This document shows positions 53,532-61,591 of a DNA stretch of 64,000 bases, in pieces. The position numbers were made by a program, and so were the translations under genes. The stretch is from Streptomyces fumanus (lineage in GTDB: Bacteria > Actinomycetota > Actinomycetes > Streptomycetales > Streptomycetaceae). The notes beneath the pieces are model-generated. The model was not told the origin of the DNA and did no database searches. It was given only the letters and a program-made list of their open reading frames with translations. Numbering within the stretch: position 1 is the first letter of the stretch; each line of letters opens with the position of its first letter. The stretch is taken from assembly GCF_014655295.1 (NCBI RefSeq), contig NZ_BNBI01000001.1:124001-188000 (forward strand), given 5' to 3'.

Positions 53532-54545
53532 ATGGCAGCAAACGCGCCGCGCCGGCAGCCGACGCTCGACGAGGTGGCCGAACACGCCGGTGTCTCCCGC
53601 TCGGTGGCCTCCCGCGCCCTGAACAACGCGCCCCACGTCAGCCGCGCCAAACGGGAGGCCGTCGAACGGGCCGTGCGGCAGCTCGGTTACGTCCCCAACT
53701 CGACCGCCCGCGCGCTGGCCACCCGGCAGACCGGTGCGGCCGCCCTGGTCGTCTCGGGAGAGGACCCGTCGATCTTCGCCGACCCGTTCTTCGCCCGGGT
53801 GATCGTGGGGGCGTCGGCCGCCCTGGAGGAGGCCGACCTCCATCTGATGCTGTGCCTCGCCGCGTCCGACCGCGGCCGCAAGCGGGTGGCGGAACTCCTG
53901 CGCTCCCGGGGCGCCGACGGCGTCATGCTGATGGCGCTGCGCGAGGACGACCCGCTGACCCGCATGGCCGAGGAGGCGCGCATGCCGGTGGTGTTCGGCG
54001 GGCGCCCGGTCGGTTCGGTGCCCCGGTGGTACGTCGACGTGGACAACGTCGGCGGGGCGCGTGCGGCGACCGAGCACATGGTCTCCCGCGGCCGGACCCG
54101 GGTGGCCGCGATCTGCGGGCGGCTGGACACGGAGGCCGGGCGCGCCCGGTACCGCGGCTACCGGGACGGCATGCTCGCCGCCGGCCTCGAACCGCTGCCG
54201 CCGTGGGAGGGGGACTTCACCGAGCCCAGCGGAGCCGCCGCCATGGCCGCGCTGCTGGCCCGCCACCCCGACGTGGACGGGGTGTTCGCCGCCAGCGACA
54301 ACATGGCCGCCGGAGCGCTGCGCACCCTGCGGACGGCCGGCCGGCGGGTGCCCGCCGACGTCGCCGTGGTCGGCTTCGACGACCTGGCCGTCGCGCAGAT
54401 CGCCGACCCTCCGCTCACCACCGTCCAGCAGCCCATAGAGGCCCTGGGCCGGGAGATGGCGCGCATGCTGCTGGCGCTCGTCGACGGGCAGGACCCCACC
54501 GCGCTGCTCCTGCCGACCCGGCTGGTCGTCCGCTCCAGCGCCTGA
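53532..54545 (+). CDS. LacI-family transcriptional regulator
   Basis: A 337-residue regulator. The DNA-binding headpiece is PTLDEVAEHAGVSRSVASRALNNAPHVS, followed by the hinge helix RAVRQLGYVPNSTARALAT. The periplasmic-binding-like core has VVSGEDPSIFADPFFARVI, SRGADGVMLMAL, YVDVDNVGGARAATEHMV, GVFAASDNMAAGALRTL and VAVVGFDDLAVAQIADPPLTTV. It probably responds to a cello-oligosaccharide or related sugar and controls the divergent cellulase and itself through the palindromes between them. In-frame GTG at 53514 would add six residues. It is not part of a ceb transporter operon here. Confidence 0.92.
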   Translation: MAANAPRRQPTLDEVAEHAGVSRSVASRALNNAPHVSRAKREAVERAVRQLGYVPNSTARALATRQTGAAALVVSGEDPSIFADPFFARVIVGASAALEEADLHLMLCLAASDRGRKRVAELLRSRGADGVMLMALREDDPLTRMAEEARMPVVFGGRPVGSVPRWYVDVDNVGGARAATEHMVSRGRTRVAAICGRLDTEAGRARYRGYRDGMLAAGLEPLPPWEGDFTEPSGAAAMAALLARHPDVDGVFAASDNMAAGALRTLRTAGRRVPADVAVVGFDDLAVAQIADPPLTTVQQPIEALGREMARMLLALVDGQDPTALLLPTRLVVRSSA

Positions 54546-54593
54546 GGCGGCCGCGGAGCACCGCCGGTGACGCGGGCGGTCCCGCCACGGCGG

Positions 54594-54621
54594 TTGACAG
54601 ACCCGGGGGCACCTCTACCAT
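54594..54621 (+). promoter_or_regulatory. Sigma-70-type promoter of the SGNH hydrolase gene
   Basis: TTGACA (54594-54599), 16-bp spacer, TACCAT (54616-54621). Predicted start near 54628 gives a leader of about 125 bases that contains an inverted repeat. Confidence 0.6.
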
Positions 54622-54639
54622 CCCTGACATCGCGACTTC

Positions 54640-54654
54640 TCGAACGACGTTCGA
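54640..54654. promoter_or_regulatory. Inverted repeat in the leader of the SGNH hydrolase gene
   Basis: TCGAACG-A-CGTTCGA is a perfect 7-bp dyad about 12 bases after the predicted transcription start, followed by a further CCGAACGTTTCTCG element at 54658-54671. Position downstream of the promoter suggests a repressor roadblock site. Confidence 0.55.
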
Positions 54655-54753
54655 CATACCGAACGTTTCTCGCGCGATGGAACCCAGGCGAGGCCGACCG
54701 ATCGGTCGTGCAAGGCGTACCGGAAGACTTCCCGCACAGAAGAGGACACCTGT

Positions 54754-55860
54754 ATGAGAAAGTCCTGGATCCGTGCCCTGATCATGCTCGTCGCCGTCGC
54801 GCTCGGAGTGGGCGCGACCGGAGCCTCCCCCGCCTCGGCCGCCCCGGACACGCCCCTGCGTGTCATGCCGCTGGGCGACTCGATCACCTGGGGGGTGGGC
54901 AGCAGCACCGGCAACGGCTATCGCGGTCCGCTGTGGAACATGCTGGCGGCCGACGGCCATCCCGTGGACTTCGTCGGCACGCTGCGCGGCGGTTCGATGT
55001 CCGACCCCGACAACGAGGGGCACTCCGGATATCGCATCGACCAGATCTCCGCCCTGGTGGACGCTCCCCTGACCCGCTACCGGCCCAATGTCGTCACGCT
55101 GCACATCGGGACCAACGACCTCCAGGGCGCGACCCAGGCCGACACCGCCATCGCCCGGCTGAGGACGCTGGTCGGCCAGATCACCGCCGGCGCCCCCGAC
55201 GCGACCGTCCTCGTCGCCTCCCTGGTCGTGTCCACCAGCGCGTCGGAGGAGCGGTACCGGGGCGCGTTCAACCAGGGGGCCGCCCGGATCGTCAGCGACG
55301 CGCGGGCCGCGGGCAAACACGTCGCCCTGGTCGACATGAGCGGTCTGACCACGGCCGACCTCGCCGACACCCTGCACCCCAACGACGCGGGCTACCTGAA
55401 GATGGCGGACGCCTTCCACCGCGGCGTCCAGGCCGCGGACAGCGCCGGCTGGCTGAGGAACCCCGCGCCCGCCGCCGCGAGCGTGCGGTCCGGCCTCGCC
55501 GGCAAGTGCCTGGACGTCAGCGGCGCGGGCACCGCCGACGGGACCGCCGTCCAGACCTGGAGCTGCAACGGCGCGGGCAACCAACTGTGGTCCGCCTACA
55601 CCGACGGCACCCTGCGCTCCCTGGGCAAGTGCCTCGACATCGCCGGCCGGGGCACGGCCAACGGCACCAAGGTGCAGCTCTGGTCCTGCCACGGCGGTAC
55701 CAACCAGGTCTGGCAGTCCTACGACGGCGGCTACCGCAACCCGGTCTCCGGCCGCTGCCTGGACGTCCCCGGCTCCGCCACGGCCGACGGCACCCAGCTC
55801 CAGATCTGGGACTGCCACGGCGGCGCCAACCAGAAGTGGACGGCCCTGGTCCCCGGCTGA
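54754..55860 (+). CDS. Secreted SGNH/GDSL hydrolase with C-terminal ricin-B (CBM13) domain
   Basis: A 368-residue secreted esterase. The signal peptide is IRALIMLVAVALGVGATGASPASA. The SGNH core has VMPLGDSITWGVGSSTGNGYR (block I nucleophile Ser), VVTLHIGTNDL (block III Asn) and DTLHPNDAGY (block V Asp/His). From about residue 245 a ricin-type beta-trefoil carries three repeats ending in QTWSCNGAGNQLW, QLWSCHGGTNQVW and QIWDCHGGANQKW. It probably removes acetyl or other esters from plant polysaccharide while the trefoil binds the sugar chain. Proximity to the GH6 cellulase fits polysaccharide breakdown. The ATG follows AGAGGA. Confidence 0.94.
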   Translation: MRKSWIRALIMLVAVALGVGATGASPASAAPDTPLRVMPLGDSITWGVGSSTGNGYRGPLWNMLAADGHPVDFVGTLRGGSMSDPDNEGHSGYRIDQISALVDAPLTRYRPNVVTLHIGTNDLQGATQADTAIARLRTLVGQITAGAPDATVLVASLVVSTSASEERYRGAFNQGAARIVSDARAAGKHVALVDMSGLTTADLADTLHPNDAGYLKMADAFHRGVQAADSAGWLRNPAPAAASVRSGLAGKCLDVSGAGTADGTAVQTWSCNGAGNQLWSAYTDGTLRSLGKCLDIAGRGTANGTKVQLWSCHGGTNQVWQSYDGGYRNPVSGRCLDVPGSATADGTQLQIWDCHGGANQKWTALVPG

Positions 55861-55905
55861 CCGCCGCCGACGAGCAGCGGGGCCGCCCAGGTCCTCATCG
55901 GGACG

Positions 55906-56136
55906 TCAGCCCGCCCGGCGGACCCCGGCGCCCCGCACCTCCAGGCCGTCCAGCAGTTCTGCCGTGGCCGCGGCGACCGCGTCGACGGCGCGGTCGAAGA
56001 CCTCGCGGTTGTGGGCGGCCGGGGCGCGGAACCCGGAGATCTTGCGGACGTACTGGAGGGCGGCGGCCCGGATCTCCGCGTCGGTGGCCTCCTCGGCCAG
56101 CGCGGGCGGGCGGAGCGTCTTGATACTGCGGCACAT
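55906..56136 (-). CDS. DUF2277 domain protein
   Basis: A 76-residue protein beginning MCRSIKTLRPP, the invariant start of DUF2277 proteins. It continues ATDAEIRAAALQYVRKISGFRAP and NREVFDRAVDAVAAATAELLDGL. The Cys-Arg-Ser/Asn-Ile-Lys-x-Leu opening may be a metal or cofactor motif; function is unknown. It lies 32 bases after the GNAT gene on the same strand and may be cotranscribed. Confidence 0.92.
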   Translation of the reverse strand: MCRSIKTLRPPALAEEATDAEIRAAALQYVRKISGFRAPAAHNREVFDRAVDAVAAATAELLDGLEVRGAGVRRAG

Positions 56137-56168
56137 GCCCCCAGTCTCGCCCCGCGCCCCCGCCCGCG

Positions 56169-56684
56169 TCAGCCGATGGCCAGATCCGCTCGCCAGTCGT
56201 TCGACCGGATCGGATGCCCCTTCGGGTACTCGAAGTCGACCGGGCCGAGCAGGGTGAACCCGGCCTTGCGGCAGACGGCGTTCGACGCGGCGTGCGCCAC
56301 CTTCGGGAAGGCGTGCAGATACCGGGGCCCGCCGGCCTCCCGGGCCGCGTCCCGCACCGCCCGCGCCGCCCGCACGGCCAGCCCCCGCCCCTGGAACTCC
56401 GGCAGCACCCCCCACCCGGCCTCCCAGACCTCCCCGCCCCGCCACTCCCGCCGCCAGTACCCCACCGACCCGACGCTCCCGCCCCCGCCGTCGAGCACGA
56501 CCCGGTACATCCGCCCGTCCGCCGCCGCCATCCCCACATACCGCCGATGCCGCCCGAGCACCTGCTCCTCGCTCTCCGGTCCTCCCAGGTGAGCGGTCAT
56601 CTCGGGCCCGTTCAGCCGCCGCAGCAGCCACAGGTCCCCCTCCGCCCACGGAACCAGCCGCACGCCCGCGTCCATGCTCTCCAT
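56169..56684 (-). CDS. GNAT-family N-acetyltransferase (RimJ/RimL-like)
   Basis: A 171-residue acetyltransferase. VRLVPWAEGDLWLLRRLNGPEMTAHLGGPE is the usual opening of RimJ/RimL-like proteins. The core has GSVGYWRREWRGGEVWEAGWGVLPEFQGRGLAV in parts; the QGRGLA loop binds acetyl-CoA. The last part (LHAFPKVAHAASNAVCRKAGFTLLG) carries the conserved N-x-x-S/A-N...GF motif. It should acetylate an amine, antibiotic or protein N-terminus. Starts at 56690 (GTG) or 56684 (ATG) differ by two residues. Confidence 0.88.
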   Translation of the reverse strand: MESMDAGVRLVPWAEGDLWLLRRLNGPEMTAHLGGPESEEQVLGRHRRYVGMAAADGRMYRVVLDGGGGSVGSVGYWRREWRGGEVWEAGWGVLPEFQGRGLAVRAARAVRDAAREAGGPRYLHAFPKVAHAASNAVCRKAGFTLLGPVDFEYPKGHPIRSNDWRADLAIG

Positions 56685-56713
56685 CCCCACACGCTAGCGG
56701 TGTCGTCCAGAGT

Positions 56714-56737
56714 TTCGAATTCGAACAGGAGTATCAT
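56714..56737 (+). promoter_or_regulatory. Palindrome and -10 suggesting a regulated leaderless promoter
   Basis: TTCGAATTCGAA (56714-56725) is a perfect 12-bp palindrome. TATCAT (56732-56737) is a good -10 hexamer and ends six bases before the GTG at 56744, which predicts a leaderless transcript. AGGAG (56727-56731) is too far from the GTG for an ideal ribosome binding site. Confidence 0.5.
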
Positions 56738-56743
56738 TGGGTC

Positions 56744-57088
56744 GTGGCTACGACCTATGATTTTCCGAGTGACCTCCTCGCCGGTCAGGAGGAACTGCAT
56801 CAGGTCCGGGCCGAGCTGTCGGCCCTGCTGAAGCGGCTCCCCTGGTCCGTGGCGCCGGCGGACGGCTTCAGCGACGACACCGGCTGGCGCAAGGTCGAGC
56901 GCCCCGCCACCCCCGGCTGGTCCGACGACGAACAGGCCGAGGTCGAGAAGCTGCGCCAGCGCGAGCGCGAACTGGCCGTCTTCGTCACCACCCACCGCTA
57001 CTGGTCCCAGTTCACCGGCCCCGACCAGGTAGCGGCCCGCTCCCGCCTGAAGCACGCCCACGAGCCCCCACCGACCGAGGAGGCGTAA
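56744..57088 (+). CDS. Conserved hypothetical protein, small and helical
   Basis: A 114-residue hydrophilic protein with no signal or membrane segment. It contains YDFPSDLLAGQEELHQVRAELSALLKRLP, a Trp-rich centre (PWSVAPADGFSDDTGWRKVERPATPGW) and EVEKLRQRERELAVFVTTHRYWSQFTG. Heptad-like spacing suggests two helices that could form a coiled coil. I recognise it only as a widely conserved Streptomyces protein of unknown role. The start is GTG, probably leaderless. Confidence 0.82.
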   Translation: MATTYDFPSDLLAGQEELHQVRAELSALLKRLPWSVAPADGFSDDTGWRKVERPATPGWSDDEQAEVEKLRQRERELAVFVTTHRYWSQFTGPDQVAARSRLKHAHEPPPTEEA

Positions 57089-57128
57089 GCGGCACGTCCC
57101 CCGGCCACACCGTGCACACGGCGGAGAA

Positions 57129-57287
57129 CAGGGCGCCCAGCCCGCGGTCACCGGGTCGCTCGCCACGCTGCGGGAGCAGGGCGTCGTCGTGCTCGACGGT
57201 CCGGACGGGTACCAGCCGCACCCTGCGAAGCAGGGGGACCCGAAGGTGTACCCGTGGGCGAGGGCGCTGGCCGTCATCGGTCCCTGA
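57129..57287 (+). pseudogene. 3' fragment of a flavoprotein gene next to tRNA-Val
   Basis: The plus strand reads PAVTGSLATLREQGVVVLDG, then PDGYQPHPAKQ and KVYPWARALAVIGP before TGA. The pattern of a late helix, a V-x-V-L-x-G strand and a YPW end resembles the C-terminus of actinobacterial flavoproteins of the EpiD/Dfp fold. The N-terminal FMN-binding part is missing, because the preceding gene ends at 57088. It is therefore a remnant, lying 52 bases from a tRNA gene, a frequent site of insertions and deletions. Confidence 0.55.
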
Positions 57288-57339
57288 CAGCAGCGCAGGG
57301 ACCCCCCGTCGGACGACGGTGGGCCCCTGTGGCCGGTGG

Positions 57340-57411
<72 letters not shown>

Positions 57412-57568
57412 GGGACGAGTCGACAGCCTACCCTGCCGGGGCCGTCGGCTCGCAAACGCGTCCGGGGGGATAACCCCACCGACGATGCGGTAGCGGCCCG
57501 GATTCTTCGGCGGGGTCCCGCTCCGTACGGTCGGAGTGCCTCATCGGACCGTATCCAGGGAGACCCTC

Positions 57569-58339
57569 ATGGCCCGCCGTACCGTTTCCGCTCGGGCGCT
57601 GGTCGCCGCCGGCGCCGCCGTGCTCGCCGTCGCGGGCCTGGGCGCCTGTGCCTCCGCCGACGACGACAAGGAGCCGGAGACGCGGTCCTTCTCCCTGCCG
57701 GGCCGCACCCTCACCGTCGACTCCGACGACAGCGCGCTGGAGATCGTCGCCGCCGAGGACAACACCCGGGGCCGTATCGAGGTCACCCGGTGGTTCGACG
57801 GCTCGGTCGCGGTCGGGGACGAGCCGGAGGTCACGTGGAGGATGGACGGCGACCGGCTGGTGCTGCGCATGCACTGCTCGGGCTTCATGTCCGACTGCGC
57901 GGCCAGGCACCGCGTCGAGGTCCCCCGGGGCGTCGCCGTCGAGGTCGGCAGCGACGACGGCAGCGTACGGGCGCGGGGGTTCCGGGACGCGCTGAGCATC
58001 CGTACCGCCGACGGGTCCGTGCGGGTCGCCGACTCCACCGGCCCGCTGCACCTGCGCAGCGACGACGGCTCGGTCCGCGCGGACGTCGACGCCCGCCGGG
58101 TCGACGCCGAGACCAAGGACGGCTCGGTGAAGCTGCGGCTCGGTGCCGTGCCCGACCGGGTGCGGGCGCGCAGCGACGACGGTTCGGTCACCGTCGAGGT
58201 GCCGCGGGCCACGTACAAGGTGAGCACCTGGACCGACGACGGCTCGGTACGGGTGTCCGTGCCGCGCAGTGACTCCAGCGCCCATGTCGTGGACGCCCGG
58301 TCCAAGGACGGCGGAGTCAGGGTCCGTACGGCGAACTGA
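57569..58339 (+). CDS. DUF4097-type beta-helix repeat lipoprotein
   Basis: A 256-residue protein with a signal sequence and lipobox (ALVAAGAAVLAVAGLGAC, Cys near residue 27), so it is anchored on the outer face of the membrane. The mature part is a right-handed beta structure made of repeated DDGSV/KDGSV turns (SDDGSVRARG, ADGSVRVAD, SDDGSVRADV, KDGSVKLRL, SDDGSVTVEV, TDDGSVRVSV, KDGGVRVRT), typical of DUF4097 adhesin-like domains. Its role is unknown. The ATG follows AGGGAGA. A CFMSDC pair may form a disulfide. Confidence 0.9.
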   Translation: MARRTVSARALVAAGAAVLAVAGLGACASADDDKEPETRSFSLPGRTLTVDSDDSALEIVAAEDNTRGRIEVTRWFDGSVAVGDEPEVTWRMDGDRLVLRMHCSGFMSDCAARHRVEVPRGVAVEVGSDDGSVRARGFRDALSIRTADGSVRVADSTGPLHLRSDDGSVRADVDARRVDAETKDGSVKLRLGAVPDRVRARSDDGSVTVEVPRATYKVSTWTDDGSVRVSVPRSDSSAHVVDARSKDGGVRVRTAN

Positions 58340-58410
58340 CCGGCCCGTGTGTTCGTCCTCTACGGGTGGGAGAATGGACCCGGGCAGGGCGGACGACACG
58401 GGAGAGGGAT

Positions 58411-59739
58411 GTGCCGGCGACACCATCGCGTGACCTTCTCGCGCTGACCGCGCTGCCGCTGCTCGCCGCGCCCCTGCTGCTCGGCGCGTTCGCCGGGGGC
58501 GGCACCCGGCGCTGGTTCGGCGGGCGGGCCGACAGCCAGCGGGCGGAGGCGCAGGCCGCGAAGGACGCCGCCGCCGCCGCGTTCTACGAACTGGACACCG
58601 CCCAGCGCGACCTGCGGATCTCCATCGAGACGATCACGGCCGTCGACGACTCCCCCGCCGCCCGCCGCGCGGCCGACGGGTTCGCGGCGCTCGGCCGGCG
58701 CATCGACGAGGCCAGCGGCCGGTACATCGGCGCCGTCGACGCCCACGACCTGGACCGCGACGACCTGGAGGCGTCGGCCGCCGCCCGCGCCCGTACCGAG
58801 CTGACCGCCGCCCGGGACGAACTGGACCGGGTCAAGGGGGAGCTGGACCGGTTCGCCGAGGGCCTCGGCCCGCTGCTCGGCAAGGCCGAGACCCAGTTGG
58901 CCCGGCTCGCCCCGGCCGTCGAGCGGGCCCGGCAGTCCCTCCAGGCCGCGTCCGACGCCCTGGACGCCGTACGGGCCGCGGGGCTGCGCGCGGACGACCT
59001 GGCCGCCCGGCTCGCCGCCCTCGCCCCGGAGCTGACCAAGCTCAACGAGGGCGCGGGGCGGCACGGCGTGCCGGGGACGCTGGAGCGGGCCGAGCGGGTC
59101 ACCCGGCAGGCCGAGGCGGTCCGCGCGGAGGCGGAGCAACTGCCGGAGCGGGCCGCCGAGATCGGCCGGCGGCTGGTGTCGCTGCGCACCCGCGCCGAGG
59201 CCCTGACCACCCGGACCGAACAGGTCGAGCCGGTCCTCAGCGAGCTGCGGCGGCGGTTCGCGGCCGCCTGCTGGCAGGACCTCCAGCACGTCCCCGACCA
59301 GGCCGCCGAGACCGTACGGCAGGCCGAGCGGAAGCTGGCCGAGGCGCGGGCCGCGCGGGACGAGCAGCGCTGGCCGGACGCGACCGCCCTGCTGTCGACG
59401 GTCCGGGCGCTGCTGAACGAGACCGACGAGGCGGTGTCCGCCGCCGGCGACCGGCTGCGGCGGCTCAACGCCGTGCAGAAGGACCCGCAGGAGGAGATCG
59501 ACCGCACCCGGTTCGCGATCCGGGACGCACAGCGCCTGGCCATGGCCGGCCGCCACACCCCCGACCCCCGGCACGCCGGCCCGCTGGACGAGGCGGTGGC
59601 CCAACTGGAGCGGGCGATCGGCTCGCTGACCGGCCGGCATCCCGACTACTGGCACTTCCTGACCGAGACGGAGGCGGTGCGGCGGACGGTGGCCGGGGTG
59701 GTGGGCCGGATACGGGAGGACCGCGGGGCCGGGCACTGA
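58411..59739 (+). CDS. Membrane-anchored coiled-coil protein
   Basis: A 442-residue protein with one N-terminal helix (LLALTALPLLAAPLLLGAFA) and then almost entirely charged alpha helix. Segments include RTELTAARDELDRVKGELDRFAEGL, LERAERVTRQAEAVRAEAEQLPERAAEIG in parts, and TVRQAERKLAEARAARDEQ. It resembles the helical C-terminal part of Streptomyces TPM-domain proteins but lacks the TPM domain itself. It could be an envelope scaffold. The GTG at 58411 follows GGAGAGGG. It lies 71 bases after the DUF4097 gene and may be cotranscribed. Confidence 0.8.
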   Translation: MPATPSRDLLALTALPLLAAPLLLGAFAGGGTRRWFGGRADSQRAEAQAAKDAAAAAFYELDTAQRDLRISIETITAVDDSPAARRAADGFAALGRRIDEASGRYIGAVDAHDLDRDDLEASAAARARTELTAARDELDRVKGELDRFAEGLGPLLGKAETQLARLAPAVERARQSLQAASDALDAVRAAGLRADDLAARLAALAPELTKLNEGAGRHGVPGTLERAERVTRQAEAVRAEAEQLPERAAEIGRRLVSLRTRAEALTTRTEQVEPVLSELRRRFAAACWQDLQHVPDQAAETVRQAERKLAEARAARDEQRWPDATALLSTVRALLNETDEAVSAAGDRLRRLNAVQKDPQEEIDRTRFAIRDAQRLAMAGRHTPDPRHAGPLDEAVAQLERAIGSLTGRHPDYWHFLTETEAVRRTVAGVVGRIREDRGAGH

Positions 59740-59823
59740 GCGGCCCCCGGCGGGTCGCTGAGCGACGCCCGTCAGGTCGCTGAGTGGCCCCCGGCGAGTC
59801 GCTGAGCAGCCCCCGGCGGGTCC
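59740..59823. repeat. Tandem repeat of a 27-bp type unit
   Basis: GGTCGCTGAG followed by CGGCCCCCGGCG-like sequence occurs about three to four times between the coiled-coil gene stop and the FmdB start. GTCGCTGAG is repeated at about 59755, 59775 and 59798. The copies derive from, or include, the gene's terminal TGAGCGGCCCCCGG. Confidence 0.75.
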
Positions 59824-59846
59824 GGGCGCCGGGCTAATCTGGGGCC

Positions 59847-60074
59847 ATGCCTCGTTACGAGTACCGCTGCCGCAGTTGCGGCGACACCTTCGAACTGAGC
59901 CGTCCCATGGCCGAGTCCGCCGCTCCCGCCGTCTGCCCGGCGGGCCACGACGACACGGTGAAGCTGCTGTCGACCGTCGCGGTCGGCGGCTCGTCCGCCG
60001 CCCCGGCCCCCTCGCCCGGGTCCGGCGGGGGCGGCGGCGGGGGCGGCTGCTGCGGCGGGGGCTGCTGCGGCTGA
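59847..60074 (+). CDS. FmdB-family zinc-ribbon protein
   Basis: A 75-residue protein starting PRYEYRCRSCGDTFELSRPM, the diagnostic FmdB opening with CRSC; the second metal pair is reduced to VCPAGHDDTVK (Cys and His). A Ser/Ala/Pro linker and a glycine run lead to the unusual end GCCGGGCCG, which adds four cysteines and could bind metal. FmdB proteins are proposed regulatory or metal-binding; no function is established. Its codon use is normal. Confidence 0.92.
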   Translation: MPRYEYRCRSCGDTFELSRPMAESAAPAVCPAGHDDTVKLLSTVAVGGSSAAPAPSPGSGGGGGGGGCCGGGCCG

Positions 60075-60132
60075 TCCGCCCCGGGCCTCGCGCTTCAGGA
60101 ACCCTTCAGGGTCGGGTCCCTAGCGTGGCCGC

Positions 60133-60795
60133 ATGACGACCGGAGCGGCGACCGGACCGCAGTGGATCAATGACCTGATGGACACGCTCGGCGCGCCCGG
60201 CGCCGGGATCGCCATCGCGCTGGAGAACCTGTTCCCGCCGCTGCCCAGCGAGGTGATCCTGCCGTTCGCCGGGTTCGCCGCCGCCTCCGGGCGGATGGAC
60301 CTGCTCGCCGTCCTGGTGTGCACGACGGCCGGCTCGGTGCTCGGCGCGCTCGCCCTGTACGGGGTGGGCGCGCTGCTCGGCCGGGACCGCACCGTCGCGC
60401 TCGCCGGGCGCCTGCCGCTGCTGAAGGTCTCGGACATCGAGAAGACGGAGGCGTGGTTCGCGCGGCACGGCACGAAGGCGGTGTTCTTCGGCCGGATGAT
60501 CCCCGTCTTCCGCAGCCTGATCTCCGTGCCGGCCGGCGTCGAGCGGATGCGGATGCCGGTCTTCCTGGCCCTGACCACGCTGGGCAGCGCGATCTGGAAC
60601 ACCCTGTTCGTCCTCGCCGGGTACGCCCTCGGCGACAACTGGACCAAGGTCACCGACATCGTCTCCGCGTACTCCAAGGTCGTCCTCGCCGGCGCCCTGC
60701 TCGCGGTGGTGGCCTTCGTCGCCGTACGGCTGCTGCGGCCGGGCGGCGGGCGGCGGCGCCGGGACGGCTCCGACGAGGAGACGCCGGTCAGGTAG
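60133..60795 (+). CDS. DedA-family (SNARE-associated/VTT) membrane protein
   Basis: A 220-residue protein with clear DedA signatures: the re-entrant loop IALENLFPPLPSEVILPFAGFAA (E...P-P-x-P-S-E), AGSVLGALALYGVGALLGRD, and WFARHGTKAVFFGRMIPVFRSLISVPAGVERM in parts, which holds the FxGRxxPxxRxxxSxxAG consensus. It ends with hydrophobic helices and a basic tail. DedA proteins are needed for membrane potential and lipid-carrier homeostasis and are proposed to flip undecaprenyl phosphate or phospholipids. The stop overlaps the convergent HAD gene by eight bases. Confidence 0.94.
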   Translation: MTTGAATGPQWINDLMDTLGAPGAGIAIALENLFPPLPSEVILPFAGFAAASGRMDLLAVLVCTTAGSVLGALALYGVGALLGRDRTVALAGRLPLLKVSDIEKTEAWFARHGTKAVFFGRMIPVFRSLISVPAGVERMRMPVFLALTTLGSAIWNTLFVLAGYALGDNWTKVTDIVSAYSKVVLAGALLAVVAFVAVRLLRPGGGRRRRDGSDEETPVR

Positions 60796-61591
60796 CCGCG
60801 GCCAGGAACTCCGCCGCGATCCGCTCCCCGGCCAGCACGCCCCGCTCGGGCAGCGCGGTGACGGCCGGCGCGCTCCATGTGGAGTCGGCCAGCTCCCCGT
60901 GGCCGGGACGCCAGCCCCGGTCGGCGGCGAGCAGCAGGTCGGCGTCGAGCAGCGAGTCCCCGGCGGCGAGCACCGGCCCGGCGCCGGTGCGGCGGGCGAC
61001 CTCGCGGACGGCGGCGCTCTTGGTGAGCGGTCTGGGCACGGCGTAGATCTTGCGGCCCTGGAGGGAGACCGTCCAGTTGCGTTCCCCGGCCCAGCCCGCC
61101 AGGTCCTCGACCCAGCTTCCGGGCAGCAGTTCGCGTTCGACGACGAGGTAGGCGAAGAGGTCCTCGGCCTGGCGGTGCTTGCGGACCCAGACCGGGTCGG
61201 CGGCGCGCAGCAGGTGCTCGCGGACCTCCTCCAGCGGGGCGCACTCGTCGGCGAGGCGGGCGGTGACCCGGGCGTGCCAGTCGGTGTCGGTCTCGCCGTC
61301 GACCAGGAGGTGGCCGCCGTTGGCGCAGATCGCGTACCCCGGCGGCGGGCCCGGCAGGCTGATCCGCCGGTACTGCTCCCGGGTGCGGGTGGTGACCGGC
61401 ACGAACACCGCGGCGTCGGCGAGCCGGGTGAGCAGCCCGGCCGCGGTCTCCGTCATGAAGGACAGCGGCCTGCCCTCGTAGACCTCCACGCACAGCAGGC
61501 GGGGCGCCTCGGCGTCGGGGCCGGTCAGGGCGAGGGCGGCGGCGGAGTAGATCAGCGTGCGGTCGAGGTCGCTGGCGACGAGCACCGGCAT
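60788..61591 (-). CDS. HAD hydrolase of the ter-type biosynthetic module
   Basis: A 267-residue phosphatase. Motif I is LVASDLDRTLIYSAAA (Asp-x-Asp), motif II is VFVPVTTRTREQYRRI (Thr), with Lys in the RPLTKSAAVREV segment, and motif IV is LAAGDSLLDADLLLAAD. The C2-type cap (CVEVYEGRPLSFMTE, YAICANGGHLLVDGE) is like that of sucrose-phosphatase/mannosyl-3-phosphoglycerate-phosphatase relatives. The ATG overlaps the upstream stop (TGATG), so it is translationally coupled to the StiP/phosphoribosyltransferase gene, as in tellurium-resistance gene clusters. It may dephosphorylate a ribosyl-type metabolite. Confidence 0.88.
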   Translation of the reverse strand: MPVLVASDLDRTLIYSAAALALTGPDAEAPRLLCVEVYEGRPLSFMTETAAGLLTRLADAAVFVPVTTRTREQYRRISLPGPPPGYAICANGGHLLVDGETDTDWHARVTARLADECAPLEEVREHLLRAADPVWVRKHRQAEDLFAYLVVERELLPGSWVEDLAGWAGERNWTVSLQGRKIYAVPRPLTKSAAVREVARRTGAGPVLAAGDSLLDADLLLAADRGWRPGHGELADSTWSAPAVTALPERGVLAGERIAAEFLAAAT

